Assembly (NCBI GenBank): GCA_963805455.1
Contig: CAWDUJ010000006.1
Span: forward strand, 62,001 to 126,000
DNA from: VRUE01 sp963805455
GTDB lineage: Bacteria > Actinomycetota > Thermoleophilia > Solirubrobacterales > 70-9
DNA: 64,000 nt
Direction of reading: 5' to 3'
In this document: positions 24,289-32,674 of the stretch, piece after piece
How the letters are laid out: the number at the start of each line of letters is the position of its first letter
How positions within the stretch are numbered: the stretch's first letter is position 1
Notes under the pieces: generated by a model
What the model was told of the DNA's origin: nothing
The model's input: only the letters and a program-made list of their open reading frames with translations
Databases searched by the model: none
Made by a program: the position numbers and the translations under genes

Positions 24289-24910
24289 CGGCCTTCAGGA
24301 CCATAGCTTCGTCGAGCGTCGGGTCGAAGGCCATCGGGGCCGGTTCGTTTCCGTTCTGGAGCCGGATCGCGGCGGCGTGGCGGGCCTCGATCTGGACGAT
24401 CGCCCCCGCCGTCGCCAGCACGTCCTTCGACTTGATCTGGGGCGCGGCCCCGTTGTAGGCGCTGACCCCGGTGTCCTCGAAGGTCTGGGCGAGTTTGAGG
24501 AACCCCGCCGTGTCGTTGTAGGGGAAGTCGAACTTCGGCTCGGCCACCGGCTTGCCGCCGAGTTGCTTGACCGCGGCCGTCAGGCCGGCGACGTGTTCGC
24601 GCTCGTCCTTGGCGACGAGGTCGATCAGGCTCTTGAGGTCACCGGAGGCGCCGGCCCTCTTCTTCGCTTCCTCATAGAAGGTCGACTCGAGGTACTCGAG
24701 GGTGAGGGCGAAGTTGAGGATGTCGACGTCTCCGCCTCCCGAGGCGGCGAGGGCGCGGCCGACGAACGGCCCGACCATCGCCGCTCCGTAGAGCGCGCCG
24801 GCCGCCAGTGCCCCCTTCAGGATCACCTCGCTGCGGGACAGGTCGGCTTCATCGTGAACGTCGACCTCGACTGCGGCGAGCTTCGGGCTGATCGTCTCCT
24901 CTGCGTGCAT
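24269..24910 (-). CDS. Ferritin-like (Ferritin_2) protein
   Basis: ATG 24910 follows a strong ribosome binding site (AAAGGAG) and gives 213 aa. An in-frame ATG at 24943 overlaps the previous stop and is the alternative. A hydrophobic segment (VILKGALAAGALYGAAMVGP) lies near residue 45. The four-helix bundle follows with metal-ligand-like residues in ILNFALTLEYLESTFYEEAK, DEREHVAGL and IEARHAAAI. It is a paralogue of the next upstream protein. Family members may bind iron or protect against oxidants; the function is not established. It ends inside the sigma-factor gene. Confidence 0.85.
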   Translation of the reverse strand: MHAEETISPKLAAVEVDVHDEADLSRSEVILKGALAAGALYGAAMVGPFVGRALAASGGGDVDILNFALTLEYLESTFYEEAKKRAGASGDLKSLIDLVAKDEREHVAGLTAAVKQLGGKPVAEPKFDFPYNDTAGFLKLAQTFEDTGVSAYNGAAPQIKSKDVLATAGAIVQIEARHAAAIRLQNGNEPAPMAFDPTLDEAMVLKAVEPFIK

Positions 24911-24939
24911 CTTTGCTCCTTTCGACTTCTGCTCGCCGG

Positions 24940-25623
24940 TCATCCGACGATGAAGGGTTCGACCGACTTGAGGACTTCGTCGGCGTCCATCGGCTTCGCG
25001 TAGGCGCCGTCGGGCGTGATCGACTTCCCCAGCAGGGTGTTGAGGGCCGCCGCGTGACGTCCCTCGACGCTGTGGATCGAGAGCGCCGCTTCGAGGGCCG
25101 CCGTGCTCTTGATGTTGGGCGCCTGGCCCAGGTAGGCCGCGGCGCCGATGTTCTCGACGGTCGAGGCCAGCTTCAGGACCGCCGGCGCGCTCCCAAGCGG
25201 GAATTCGGTCTTCGGTTCCGGGGCGGGCTTCCCCCCGATGCTCTTGACCAGGGCGGTCAGCGCGTCGACGTGTTCGCCCTCGGTCTTGCCGAACTTTTCG
25301 ATCGTCGCCTGGTCGGAGCCCTTGAACAGGCCGCTCTTGATGACGTCCGCGTAGAAGGCCGTCTCCAGGTACTCGAGGGTGAGGGCGTAGTTGAGGATGC
25401 CGACGTCGCCCTTCCCGAACTGCTCGGTGCCGCGCTCGGCGCCGGACGCGCCCATCGAGGCGGTCGTGGTGGTACCGGTGCTGTCGCCTCCGCCGCAGGC
25501 GGCCAGAAAGGCGCCGAGCGCCGCCGAGCCCCCCGTGAGCGCCATGAACCTGCGGCGGGAGACGGGGTCCTGCACTATCCGCCCGAGGGCGGGGGTGGTC
25601 CTGTCTTCGGTGGTCTGGGTCAT
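24940..25623 (-). CDS. Ferritin-like Tat lipoprotein
   Basis: ATG 25623 with GGAG upstream gives 227 aa. The N-terminus has a twin-arginine motif (SRRRFMALTGGSAALGAFLA) that runs directly into a lipobox cysteine (LAACGGG). The protein is thus exported folded and lipid-anchored. The ferritin-like domain carries ILNYALTLEYLETAFYADVI, TEGEHVDALTALVKSIGG and EGRHAAALN. It is a tandem paralogue of the following gene (ATGA overlap). The tatA and tatC genes start about 100 bp away on the other strand, which fits its export route. Confidence 0.9.
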   Translation of the reverse strand: MTQTTEDRTTPALGRIVQDPVSRRRFMALTGGSAALGAFLAACGGGDSTGTTTTASMGASGAERGTEQFGKGDVGILNYALTLEYLETAFYADVIKSGLFKGSDQATIEKFGKTEGEHVDALTALVKSIGGKPAPEPKTEFPLGSAPAVLKLASTVENIGAAAYLGQAPNIKSTAALEAALSIHSVEGRHAAALNTLLGKSITPDGAYAKPMDADEVLKSVEPFIVG

Positions 25624-25728
25624 GCTCGATCTCCTGGCTCGCTTTCCCCCACTACGGGACGCGGGCCAAGATCGGATCAATGCAACCGGGGATTGATCCG
25701 CTCGGCGCTCTCCACCGTTAGGACCCAC

Positions 25729-25884
25729 ATGCCAAACATCGGACCACTAGAGATCATCATCGTCCTGATCATCGCCCTCGTCGTCTTCGGGCCCAAACGC
25801 CTCCCGGAGCTCGGCCGCTCGATGGGCAAAGGGATCCGCGAGTTCCGCGGGACGGTCAGCGGCGAGAGCGACGACCGGGCCTGA
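25729..25884 (+). CDS. tatA: Twin-arginine translocase subunit TatA
   Basis: The 51-aa protein begins MPNIGPLEIIIVLIIALVVF and continues with the hinge GPKRLPELGRSMGKG and an amphipathic helix. This is the usual TatA plan but short, with almost no acidic tail. It forms the protein-conducting oligomer for folded Tat substrates. It precedes tatC by 10 bp in an evident operon. No tatB is seen in the window, so a minimal TatAC system is possible. The neighbouring ferritin-like lipoprotein is a probable substrate. Confidence 0.95.
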   Translation: MPNIGPLEIIIVLIIALVVFGPKRLPELGRSMGKGIREFRGTVSGESDDRA

Positions 25885-25894
25885 GGGCGCGGAG

Positions 25895-26659
25895 ATGGCG
25901 ATCAGTCGCCCACGGGCGATTGCCAGCGGAGATCGCCTCACGCTCGTCGAGCACCTCGACGAGCTGCGCAACCGGCTGATCGTCTGCGCCGCCGTGTTCG
26001 GGGCGTCGCTCGCGCTCTGCTTCTGGCAGAACCACCTGTTGCTCGATCTCGCGGCCGGCCCACTCCCCGCCGACCACGAACGGTTGCTGACCTTCGGCGT
26101 CACCGAGCCGTTCACGACCACCGTCCTGGTCAGCACCTACGGGGCGATCGTCCTCGCGCTGCCGGTCTTCATCCACCAGCTCTACGGCTTCATCCTGCCG
26201 GCGTTCAGCGACACCGAGCGCCGGGTCGTGCGGCCGCTGCTCCTGTTCGCGCCGCTTCTCCTCCTCGCCGGCCTCGCCTTCTCCTACTTCGTCGTGATGC
26301 CCGCCGCCCTCAAGTTCCTGCTCGGGTTCAACCAAGGCCAGTTCAACATCCAGGTCCGAGCCCGCGACTACTACGGCTTCTTCTCGACCACGATGCTCGC
26401 GGGGGCGGTCGTCTTCCAGATGCCGATGGCGATCCTCGCGGTCACCAGGCTCGGGATCGTCAGGGTCGACCAGCTGACCTCGAACCGCCGCTACGCCTAT
26501 CTCGCGATCGCGATCGTCGCCGCGGCGCTGCCTGGGGTCGACCCGGTCTCGATGCTGCTCGAGCTGGCTCCGCTCCTCGGACTCTACGAGCTCAGCATCG
26601 TGCTGGCGCGGGCCTTCGGGGTCCCCGGCGGCCGATTGAGCGCCCAGCAGGCGGGCTAA
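25895..26659 (+). CDS. tatC: Twin-arginine translocase subunit TatC
   Basis: The 254-aa protein has six membrane helices and the signal-recognition features of TatC. These are the N-terminal LVEHLDELRNRLIVCAAVFG, the first-loop FTFxxP-like stretch (LLTFGVTEPFTTTV) and FILPAFSDTERRVVRPLLLF. It recognises twin-arginine signals in the membrane and recruits TatA. It follows tatA closely. Its TAA interlocks with the TAG of the convergent DUF4235 gene in CTAA at 26656-26659. Confidence 0.96.
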   Translation: MAISRPRAIASGDRLTLVEHLDELRNRLIVCAAVFGASLALCFWQNHLLLDLAAGPLPADHERLLTFGVTEPFTTTVLVSTYGAIVLALPVFIHQLYGFILPAFSDTERRVVRPLLLFAPLLLLAGLAFSYFVVMPAALKFLLGFNQGQFNIQVRARDYYGFFSTTMLAGAVVFQMPMAILAVTRLGIVRVDQLTSNRRYAYLAIAIVAAALPGVDPVSMLLELAPLLGLYELSIVLARAFGVPGGRLSAQQAG

Positions 26660-26922
26660 GCCGCTTCTTCGCCCGGCCAGGAACCGGTCAGCCGGGCGAA
26701 GCCGCCGCGGGCGCCGCGCTCGACTATCCCCTTCGTCAGCCGGAACAGCGCTCCCTCGACCATCAGGGCGATGATCAGCTTCGGCAGCGAGGCGTCGCGC
26801 TGGTCGGGCCCGGGCGGCTCCTCGTCGTCGATCAGGGCCCAAAGCCGGTCGAACCCCTTCCGCGCCAGGACTCCTGCGACGAGGCCGGAGATGATCCCGA
26901 TCGGCATGTAGATCAGCTTCAT
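26656..26922 (-). CDS. DUF4235 small membrane protein
   Basis: The 88-aa product starts MKLIYMPIGIISGLVAGVLA, continues with KGFDRLWALIDDEEPPGPDQ and has a second hydrophobic helix (LPKLIIALMVEGALFRLTKG). This is the DUF4235 pattern, common in actinobacteria and of unknown function. It starts 4 bp after the HD-domain gene ends on the same strand, so the two are probably co-transcribed. It ends in a four-base overlap with tatC. Confidence 0.88.
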   Translation of the reverse strand: MKLIYMPIGIISGLVAGVLARKGFDRLWALIDDEEPPGPDQRDASLPKLIIALMVEGALFRLTKGIVERGARGGFARLTGSWPGEEAA

Positions 26923-26926
26923 CGAG

Positions 26927-27493
26927 CTACCCGAGGCGGTCGAGCTCGTCGGCCAGTTCGGGGAGGAACGGGAGCGAGGGCCTGGCGGCTCTCAGCTCGA
27001 CCAGGGTCTGGCGGTAGTGCTCGAGGCGCTCGGCATCGGGCTGCACCCCGCTTTCGTTCAGCTTCCTCACCTTCGCCAGCTTGTCGGCGGCGTAGATGGC
27101 CGCCACGCAGCTGTCGACGGCGACGCGTCCGCGATGCTCGGCCTTGCGCTCGCGATAGGCGCTGATCGTCTGGTCTTCGGTCATCTCCCCGACCAGCTCG
27201 GCGACCTCGGCCCCGAACTCGACCTCGATTTCCGGGAGCTCGATGTCGGTGTCCTCGACCACGTCGTGAAGCAGCGCCGCCGCGATCACGACTTCCGGGA
27301 AATCGTTCTCGTGGAGCAGCCTGGCGACCGCGACCGGATGGTCGATCGTGGTGTCACCGTGGGGCCGGGGGCCGTGGTGGGCGCTGACGGCCATCTCGTA
27401 GGCCCCCTCGAGGAGGGCGGATCCTGTGACGAAATCCGGCGGTGTCTCGAATCCACCGGGCGGGGCCATGAGGCCACCGTGATGCGATCCCAT
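26927..27493 (-). CDS. HD-domain hydrolase, SpoT/MESH1-like
   Basis: The 188-aa protein contains the HD signature of (p)ppGpp-hydrolase-like enzymes. Visible are AVSAHHGPRPHGDTTIDHPV, AALLHDVVEDTDIELPEIEV and a late AADKLAKVRKLNES. In MESH1 and the SpoT hydrolase domain these residues bind Mn and the 3'-diphosphate. There is no synthetase domain. A role in removing (p)ppGpp or a related nucleotide is likely but not proven. ATGs at residues 1 and 9 are both possible starts. Confidence 0.8.
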   Translation of the reverse strand: MGSHHGGLMAPPGGFETPPDFVTGSALLEGAYEMAVSAHHGPRPHGDTTIDHPVAVARLLHENDFPEVVIAAALLHDVVEDTDIELPEIEVEFGAEVAELVGEMTEDQTISAYRERKAEHRGRVAVDSCVAAIYAADKLAKVRKLNESGVQPDAERLEHYRQTLVELRAARPSLPFLPELADELDRLG

Positions 27494-27514
27494 GCAGAGA
27501 CTGTGACGGATCTG

Positions 27515-28681
27515 TCAAGGCGACGAAACGCCGACCCGCTCCAGGAACGAGGTGAGCCGCGATTCGTAGGGCTTCGGAGCAACGTTCCAGGCCTCGGTGT
27601 GGCCGGCCCGGGGGGCGCGGAGGTAGGTGACCCAACGCGGCAGGTCCGCCGCCAGTTCATCGCTGGTCGAGATCGGGACGACGTCGTCCTCCGTCCCGTG
27701 GAATAGGAGGATCGGGAGCTGCAGCATTTCGGTGTGCCGGAGGGCGTCGAGGTCGTCCCAGTCGGCGTCGATCCGGGCGTCGATCGCCCACTCGACCGGG
27801 GTGGCGGCAGCGCCCGGAAGCCCCATTTCCGAAGAGTGGAAGGAGAGGATCTTCTTCCAGTTGAGGGCGGGCGCGTCGAGGACCAGGCCCGAGACACGGG
27901 GCGCCAGCGCCGAGTGCTGCATGAACTGGGTCACCAGCGAGCCTCCCATCGAGTAGCCGATCAGGACGAGATCGCGAGCCCCGTGGGACAGCGCGTAGCG
28001 CGCCGCCGCCTCGAGATCGCGCCACTCCGTCAGCCCCATGTGGTGGAGGCCGTCGGGGCTCGGCGGCGCGCCGAGGTCCTCCCGGTAGGTGATCAGGAGC
28101 GGGGTCAGGCCCGCGCGGGTGAGCGCCGGAAGCAGGCGCAGGCCCTCCTGCGGATCGCCGTTGATTCCGTGGACGACGATCGCCCAGGTCGGGGCGGCCG
28201 CGCCGACCCGCCAGGCCGGCATCCCACCGAGTTCCCCCGGGATGGCAACTTCGGCGAACCGCATCCCCAGCGCCTGCATCGGGTCGCCGCGGTAGACGTC
28301 GGCTTCGATCGCGACCCTGGTCCCGGGGACCAGGTAGCCGCTGACGTCGCGGAGCCTTCTCGTGACCCGTTCGTCACCGATGCCGATGATCGGGCCGATC
28401 ACCGCATGGCCCGCCTGCCACTCGATCCCGTATGTCCCCGGCCGTTCGCTTTCCTCGTCGGCGGAGAGGACGACGCGGTCCGGGTGGACGCCCTCGACGG
28501 TGATGTCCTGCGGCCAGTCCGAGTGATCGGGGACGAGGACGGAGGAGGAGAAGTACCAGCTGACCGCGGCGGCGATGCCGAGCGCCAGGATCAGGGCGAC
28601 CGCGGTGGCGACGAGCAGTCTCCAATGCCGCCGCGGCCAGGGCGCCGCCGCTTCGGGCGCTGAGCCGTCGCCTCCTGCCAC
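27515..28681 (-). CDS. Membrane-anchored alpha/beta hydrolase
   Basis: The 388-aa protein has an N-terminal helix (LLVATAVALILALGIAAAVS), a region of about 110 residues, and an alpha/beta-hydrolase domain. The triad is visible: nucleophile Ser in LIGYSMGGSL, Asp in HGTEDDVVP and His in RAGHTEAWN. The oxyanion-type motif is IVVHGINGDP. The domain probably faces outside. The family covers esterases and peptidases; the substrate is unknown. It is divergent from another alpha/beta hydrolase whose ATG is 35 bp away. Confidence 0.85.
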   Translation of the reverse strand: MAGGDGSAPEAAAPWPRRHWRLLVATAVALILALGIAAAVSWYFSSSVLVPDHSDWPQDITVEGVHPDRVVLSADEESERPGTYGIEWQAGHAVIGPIIGIGDERVTRRLRDVSGYLVPGTRVAIEADVYRGDPMQALGMRFAEVAIPGELGGMPAWRVGAAAPTWAIVVHGINGDPQEGLRLLPALTRAGLTPLLITYREDLGAPPSPDGLHHMGLTEWRDLEAAARYALSHGARDLVLIGYSMGGSLVTQFMQHSALAPRVSGLVLDAPALNWKKILSFHSSEMGLPGAAATPVEWAIDARIDADWDDLDALRHTEMLQLPILLFHGTEDDVVPISTSDELAADLPRWVTYLRAPRAGHTEAWNVAPKPYESRLTSFLERVGVSSP

Positions 28682-28716
28682 AGCGGCAGCCTACTTTTGT
28701 GGCAGGATTCGCGTTG

Positions 28717-29580
28717 ATGGCGATCAGCGAGCGCGAGAGGGCTGCGATCGAGAAATCGAACTCCGGCGAGCGGACACCGGTCGTCTTCATCCACGGCCTT
28801 TGGCTGCTGCCAAGCAGCTGGGACAACTGGGCCCGGATGTTCGAGGAGGCCGGCTACGCCCCGGTCGCCCCCGACTGGCCGGACGACCCCGAGACCGTCG
28901 AGGAGGCCCGGGCCAACCCCGACGTCCTTGCCAAGAAGACGCTGAAGATGATCGCCGACCACACCGCCGAGGTGATTGCGGAGCTCGACCGCAAGCCCGC
29001 GGTGATGGGTCACTCGACCGGCGGGCTCCTGGCCCAGATGATCGCCGACCGCGGCATCTCGGCGGTGACCGTCGGGATCGACCCCGGCCCGTTCCGCGGC
29101 GTCCTGCCGCTGCCGTTCTCGGCGCTCAAATCGGCGGCCCCGGTCCTCGCCAATCCGTTCAACAGGGGGAAGGCGATCACCCTGACGCTCGACCAGTTCA
29201 AATACGGCTGGGCCAACGCGCTCTCCGAGGAGGAGGCGAAACAGCTCTACGAGACGCACCACGTGGCGGCGCCGGGAGTGGCTTTGATGCAGATGGCAAA
29301 CGCCAACCTCAACCCCTTCACGGAGGCCAAGCTCGACCCGCGGAACCCCGAGCGAGGGCCGCTGCTGATCATCGACGGCGAGAAGGACCACACGGTGCCG
29401 TGGGCGATCGCCAACGCTTCCTACAAGAGGCAGAGCCGCAACTCCGCCGTCACCGAGATCGCGAAAATCCCAAACCGCGGCCACTCGCTGACGATCGACT
29501 CCGGCTGGCAGGAGGTCTGCTCCACGGCTCTGGAGTTCGTCAAGCGGTTCGCGCCGCCGGAACCGACTTCGGCAAGCTGA
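28717..29580 (+). CDS. Soluble alpha/beta hydrolase
   Basis: ATG 28717 with AGGA nine bases upstream gives 287 aa; a GTG 18 bases earlier is possible. The triad is evident: VMGHSTGGLLAQMI for the serine, DGEKDHTVPW for the acid and NRGHSLTIDS for the histidine. HGLWLLPSSWDNW is the oxyanion region. It resembles the actinobacterial alpha/beta hydrolases with a long cap (NPFNRGKAITLTLDQFKYGW). It is cytoplasmic with no signal. The stop overlaps the apparent CTG start of the next gene. Confidence 0.87.
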   Translation: MAISERERAAIEKSNSGERTPVVFIHGLWLLPSSWDNWARMFEEAGYAPVAPDWPDDPETVEEARANPDVLAKKTLKMIADHTAEVIAELDRKPAVMGHSTGGLLAQMIADRGISAVTVGIDPGPFRGVLPLPFSALKSAAPVLANPFNRGKAITLTLDQFKYGWANALSEEEAKQLYETHHVAAPGVALMQMANANLNPFTEAKLDPRNPERGPLLIIDGEKDHTVPWAIANASYKRQSRNSAVTEIAKIPNRGHSLTIDSGWQEVCSTALEFVKRFAPPEPTSAS

Positions 29581-30032
29581 CCGTCCGCGTCGCGACCCCC
29601 GATGACGGCGGCGAAATCGCCCGGCTCCTGCATGACTTCAACACCGAGTACTCCGAACCGACGCCGCCGGTCGAGGTACTCGCCGAGCGCTGCCGCGAGC
29701 TGCTCGCCGGCGGCGAGATCCGGGTCCTGGTCGTCGGTGAGCCTGCCCACGGCCTGGCGATGCTCCGCTTCCGCCAATCGATCTGGACCGAGGGCACCGA
29801 TGCCTACCTCGAGGAGCTCTACGTGGAGCCCGCGCGGCGGGGACACGGTTCCGGAAGAGCGTTGATGGATGCCGCGATCGAGGCGGCGCGGGCCGGGGGC
29901 GCGGAGCACTTCGACGTCGTCACCGGCGAGGACGACACGGCGGCCCGTGGCCTCTACGAGAGCCTCGGCATGGTCAATCGCGAGCGCGGGCCCGACGGCC
30001 CGATCATGCTCTACTACGAGCTCGAGATCTGA
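29577..30032 (+). CDS. GNAT-family N-acetyltransferase with apparent CTG start
   Basis: The 151-aa protein shows the GNAT acetyl-CoA fold: LEELYVEPARRGHGSGRALM (motif A, R-x-x-G-x-G) and ARGLYESLGMVNRE near the C-terminus. There is no in-frame ATG, GTG or TTG within at least 60 bp upstream or within the first 40 codons. The only start that keeps the first strand (TVRVATPDDGGEIARLL) is the CTG at 29577. It overlaps the hydrolase stop as CTGA. The acceptor substrate is unknown. A GroES-like gene follows after 16 bp. Confidence 0.8.
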   Translation: MTVRVATPDDGGEIARLLHDFNTEYSEPTPPVEVLAERCRELLAGGEIRVLVVGEPAHGLAMLRFRQSIWTEGTDAYLEELYVEPARRGHGSGRALMDAAIEAARAGGAEHFDVVTGEDDTAARGLYESLGMVNRERGPDGPIMLYYELEI

Positions 30033-30048
30033 GCCCGAGAGGAGCGAG

Positions 30049-30408
30049 TTGAGCACGACCCAGAGACCGGACCCGACCGAGTCGGTCCGCCACCAGCTTC
30101 GCCCCCTGTTCGACCAGGTCGTGATCAAGGAGCTCGATCAGGACCGGGTCCGGCGTTCGGGGCTCGTGGTCCCCGCCGGCACCCATGAGCCGCCGCCGGA
30201 GCAGGGGATGGTCCTCGCGGTCGGGCCTGGCCTCGATTGGTGGGCCCAGGCCGGGGTCGAGATGCCGGTCGGCCCGGGCGACCACGTCGTCTTCCCGGCA
30301 AGCGCCGGGGTCTGGGTCGAGGTCGACGAGGAGCGGTTGCTGGTCTGCCGCGTCGGGCAGCTGCTCGGCGTGCTCGAATCGACCGCGTTCCCGGACGAAG
30401 GGCGCTAG
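30049..30408 (+). CDS. GroES-like (Cpn10) protein
   Basis: TTG 30049 follows AGGAG with four bases spacing and gives 119 aa. The Cpn10 fold is clear: LRPLFDQVVIKELDQD, a mobile-loop-like SGLVVPAGTHEPPPE, GMVLAVGPG, then GDHVVFPASAG and a C-terminal strand. It differs from canonical GroES by a 20-residue N-terminal extension and an inserted DWWAQAGVEM. No groEL is adjacent. It is probably an accessory co-chaperonin paralogue. Its TAG interlocks with the stop of the convergent MFS gene (CTAG). Confidence 0.85.
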   Translation: MSTTQRPDPTESVRHQLRPLFDQVVIKELDQDRVRRSGLVVPAGTHEPPPEQGMVLAVGPGLDWWAQAGVEMPVGPGDHVVFPASAGVWVEVDEERLLVCRVGQLLGVLESTAFPDEGR

Positions 30409-31895
30409 CCCTCCGAGTAGACGGGCTCGCGCGAGCGCTCGGAGGCGCTTTCGGTAGCCGCGGCGCCCTCCGGTACCGGTTCGTAGCGGAGTACGAGCAC
30501 GGCGATCGCGAGCCCGACGCCTACGAGGGCGGCGCCGACGAGGTAGGCGAGGTGGAAGCCCGAGTTCAGCGCGGCGAGGTGAGAGACGCCATCGGCCGAG
30601 AGGGTGTCGGTGCGCTGGGTCGCCAGTGTCGCGAGCACGGCGAGGCCGACCGCGCCTCCGACCTGGGCGCTGGTGTTGACGAGACCGGAGGCGAGGCCGG
30701 AATCCTCCGGTGTCGCGCCCGACATCGCCAGCGTCATCAGCGACGGGAACGAGCTCCCGACCCCGACCCCGACCAGCAGCATCGCCGGCAGCAGGTCGAC
30801 GATATAGCGGCCCTCGACCGGGGTGCGGGCGAAGAGCAGCAGGCCGGCGCCGATCACGACCAGGCCGGCGATCAGGACCTGGCGGGGCCCGAACCGCATG
30901 ATCAGTTTTTCCGAGAAGCCGAGGGACAAGGTCCCCATCACGATCGTCGTCGGCAGGAACGCGAGCCCGACCTCGAGCGGGCTGTAGCCGAGGATCTCCT
31001 GCAGGTAGAGGGCGCCGAGGAAGAACATCGAGAACATCCCCGCGACCAGCAGGGCCTGGATCGTGTTGGCGCCGGTGACGTTGCGCGAGCGGAACAGGCG
31101 CAGGGGCATCAGCGGAGTCTCGATCCGCGATTGGCGGTAGATGAACGCCGCCTCGAGCGCGACCGAGATTGCGCCCAGGACCAGGGTCTGGGTTGCCCCC
31201 CAGCCGACGTTTGCAACCTCGAGAATCGTGTAGACGCCGAGCATCAGCCCGCCGACGAGAAGGACGGCGCCCGGGACGTCCGCTCCTTTGTCAAGGCCGA
31301 TTCCCGGGGCGTCGTCGATCAACCGCACCGAGAGGAAGGCGGTGACGATCCCGATCGGGATGTTGATGAAGAAGATCCAGTGCCAGCTGATCGCGTCGGT
31401 GAGGATCCCGCCGAGGAGCAGCCCGATCGAGCCTCCGGCCGAGGCGACGAAGCCGTAGACGCCGATCGCTTTCGCCTGCTCGCGCGGTTCGGGGAACATC
31501 GTCACGATCATCCCCAGGACGACCGCGGAGGTCAGCGCCCCGGCGATGCCCTGGATGAAGCGGGCCGAGATCAGCATCCCCTGGGTCTGCGAGAGGGCGC
31601 AGAACAGCGAGGCGAGGATGAATACCACCAGGCCGGTGAGGAAGATCCGGCGTTTGCCGATCAGGTCGCCGAGCCGCCCGACCAGCAGCAGCAGGCCGCC
31701 GAACGGGATCAGGTAGGCGTTCACGACCCAGGCCAGGCTGCTCTGGCTGAACCCGAGGTCGGTCTGGATCGAGGGCAGCGCGACGTTCACGATCGTGACG
31801 TCGAGGACGATCATCAGGACGCCGGTGCAGAGCACGTACAGCGCCAGCCAGCGGCGGCGGTCTTCTGCGGCTGCGGGGATCATCGGCTCGGACAC
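30405..31895 (-). CDS. MFS drug exporter, DHA2 (EmrB/QacA) family
   Basis: GTG 31895 with GGAG eight bases upstream gives a 496-aa transporter with about 14 membrane helices. Family motifs are TGVLMIVLDVTIVNVALPSI (helix 1), GRLGDLIGKRRIF (loop 2-3) and RFIQGIAGALTSAVVLGMIV (motif C region). It is likely a proton-driven exporter of hydrophobic compounds. It is divergent from an HxlR-type regulator, with an inverted repeat in the 65-bp gap, so ligand-responsive control by that regulator is probable. Confidence 0.92.
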   Translation of the reverse strand: MSEPMIPAAAEDRRRWLALYVLCTGVLMIVLDVTIVNVALPSIQTDLGFSQSSLAWVVNAYLIPFGGLLLLVGRLGDLIGKRRIFLTGLVVFILASLFCALSQTQGMLISARFIQGIAGALTSAVVLGMIVTMFPEPREQAKAIGVYGFVASAGGSIGLLLGGILTDAISWHWIFFINIPIGIVTAFLSVRLIDDAPGIGLDKGADVPGAVLLVGGLMLGVYTILEVANVGWGATQTLVLGAISVALEAAFIYRQSRIETPLMPLRLFRSRNVTGANTIQALLVAGMFSMFFLGALYLQEILGYSPLEVGLAFLPTTIVMGTLSLGFSEKLIMRFGPRQVLIAGLVVIGAGLLLFARTPVEGRYIVDLLPAMLLVGVGVGSSFPSLMTLAMSGATPEDSGLASGLVNTSAQVGGAVGLAVLATLATQRTDTLSADGVSHLAALNSGFHLAYLVGAALVGVGLAIAVLVLRYEPVPEGAAATESASERSREPVYSEG

Positions 31896-31921
31896 TAGCA
31901 AAGCTCCTAAAAAACAACTAC

Positions 31922-31946
31922 CCGGTTGTAACTTTGTACTAACCGG
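31922..31946. promoter_or_regulatory. Inverted repeat between MFS and HxlR genes
   Basis: The repeat has arms CCGGTT and AACCGG separated by 13 bp (GTAACTTTGTACT). The inner bases are also partly symmetric (GTAAC/GTACT). It sits between the two divergent starts. On the plus strand it covers a possible -35 (TTGTAA, 31926-31931), spaced 17 bp from TAGAAT (31949-31954). A regulator bound here would block transcription. It is the probable operator of the adjacent HxlR protein. Confidence 0.6.
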
Positions 31947-31960
31947 AATAGAATGACTGT

Positions 31961-32674
31961 GTGGCGACCATGCGCTCATACGGCGATGCCTGCCGTTTTG
32001 CCTCCGCCCTGGACCTGATCGGGGAGCGGTGGGCGCTGCTGGTCGTCCGCGAGCTGTTGCTCGGCCCCAAGCGCTTCACCGAACTGCGGACCGGCCTGCC
32101 GGGGGCGAGCCCCAACATACTCTCCGAGCGACTCCGGGAACTCGAGCGGGGCGGCGTTATCCGGCGTCGCAAACTGGCGCCGCCCGCCAACTCCTGGGTC
32201 TACGAGCTGACCGAGTGGGGGGCGGACCTGGAGCCGGTGGTCACCACGCTCGGCGCCTGGGGCGCGCGCTCCCCCGCTCCCCCCGCCTCGACCCAGATCG
32301 GCGCCGACTCGATCGTGCTCGCACTGGGGTCGCTGTTCGACCCCGACCGGGCCGGCGACCTCGAAACCGTCTGTGAGCTTCACGCCGAGGGGCAACGGTT
32401 CACCGCCACCGTCGCAGGGGGCGAGATCGAGCTCGCCCGCGGCGGCGCCGAGGCGCCGGCGCTGATGCTCGAGGGCAGCGCGGCCGACCTGGCGGGGCTG
32501 ATTACCGGCCAGCTGAGCCTCGATGCGGCGCTGGAGTCAGGCGCGGTGAGGGTCGAGGGCAGCAGGAAGGCGGTGTCGCGGTTCCTGCGACTCTTCCCGA
32601 TGCCCGAGCCGTGTCCGGCCGCGGCCGATCAGGCCGGAGAGGCCGCGGTGAGCGGCGTCGCGACCACCGTATAG
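31961..32674 (+). CDS. HxlR-family regulator with SCP2-like C-terminal domain
   Basis: The 237-aa protein begins at GTG 31961 (ATG 31970 is possible). The winged helix-turn-helix is typical of HxlR: MRSYGDACRFASALDLIGER, WALLVVRELLLGPKRFTELR, PNILSERLRELERGGVIRRR. Residues about 120-220 resemble a sterol-carrier (SCP2) domain (GSAADLAGLITGQLSLDAAL, GSRKAVSRFLRLFPM). That could bind the hydrophobic inducer. It probably represses itself and the divergent exporter through the inverted repeat at 31922. Confidence 0.88.
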   Translation: MATMRSYGDACRFASALDLIGERWALLVVRELLLGPKRFTELRTGLPGASPNILSERLRELERGGVIRRRKLAPPANSWVYELTEWGADLEPVVTTLGAWGARSPAPPASTQIGADSIVLALGSLFDPDRAGDLETVCELHAEGQRFTATVAGGEIELARGGAEAPALMLEGSAADLAGLITGQLSLDAALESGAVRVEGSRKAVSRFLRLFPMPEPCPAAADQAGEAAVSGVATTV

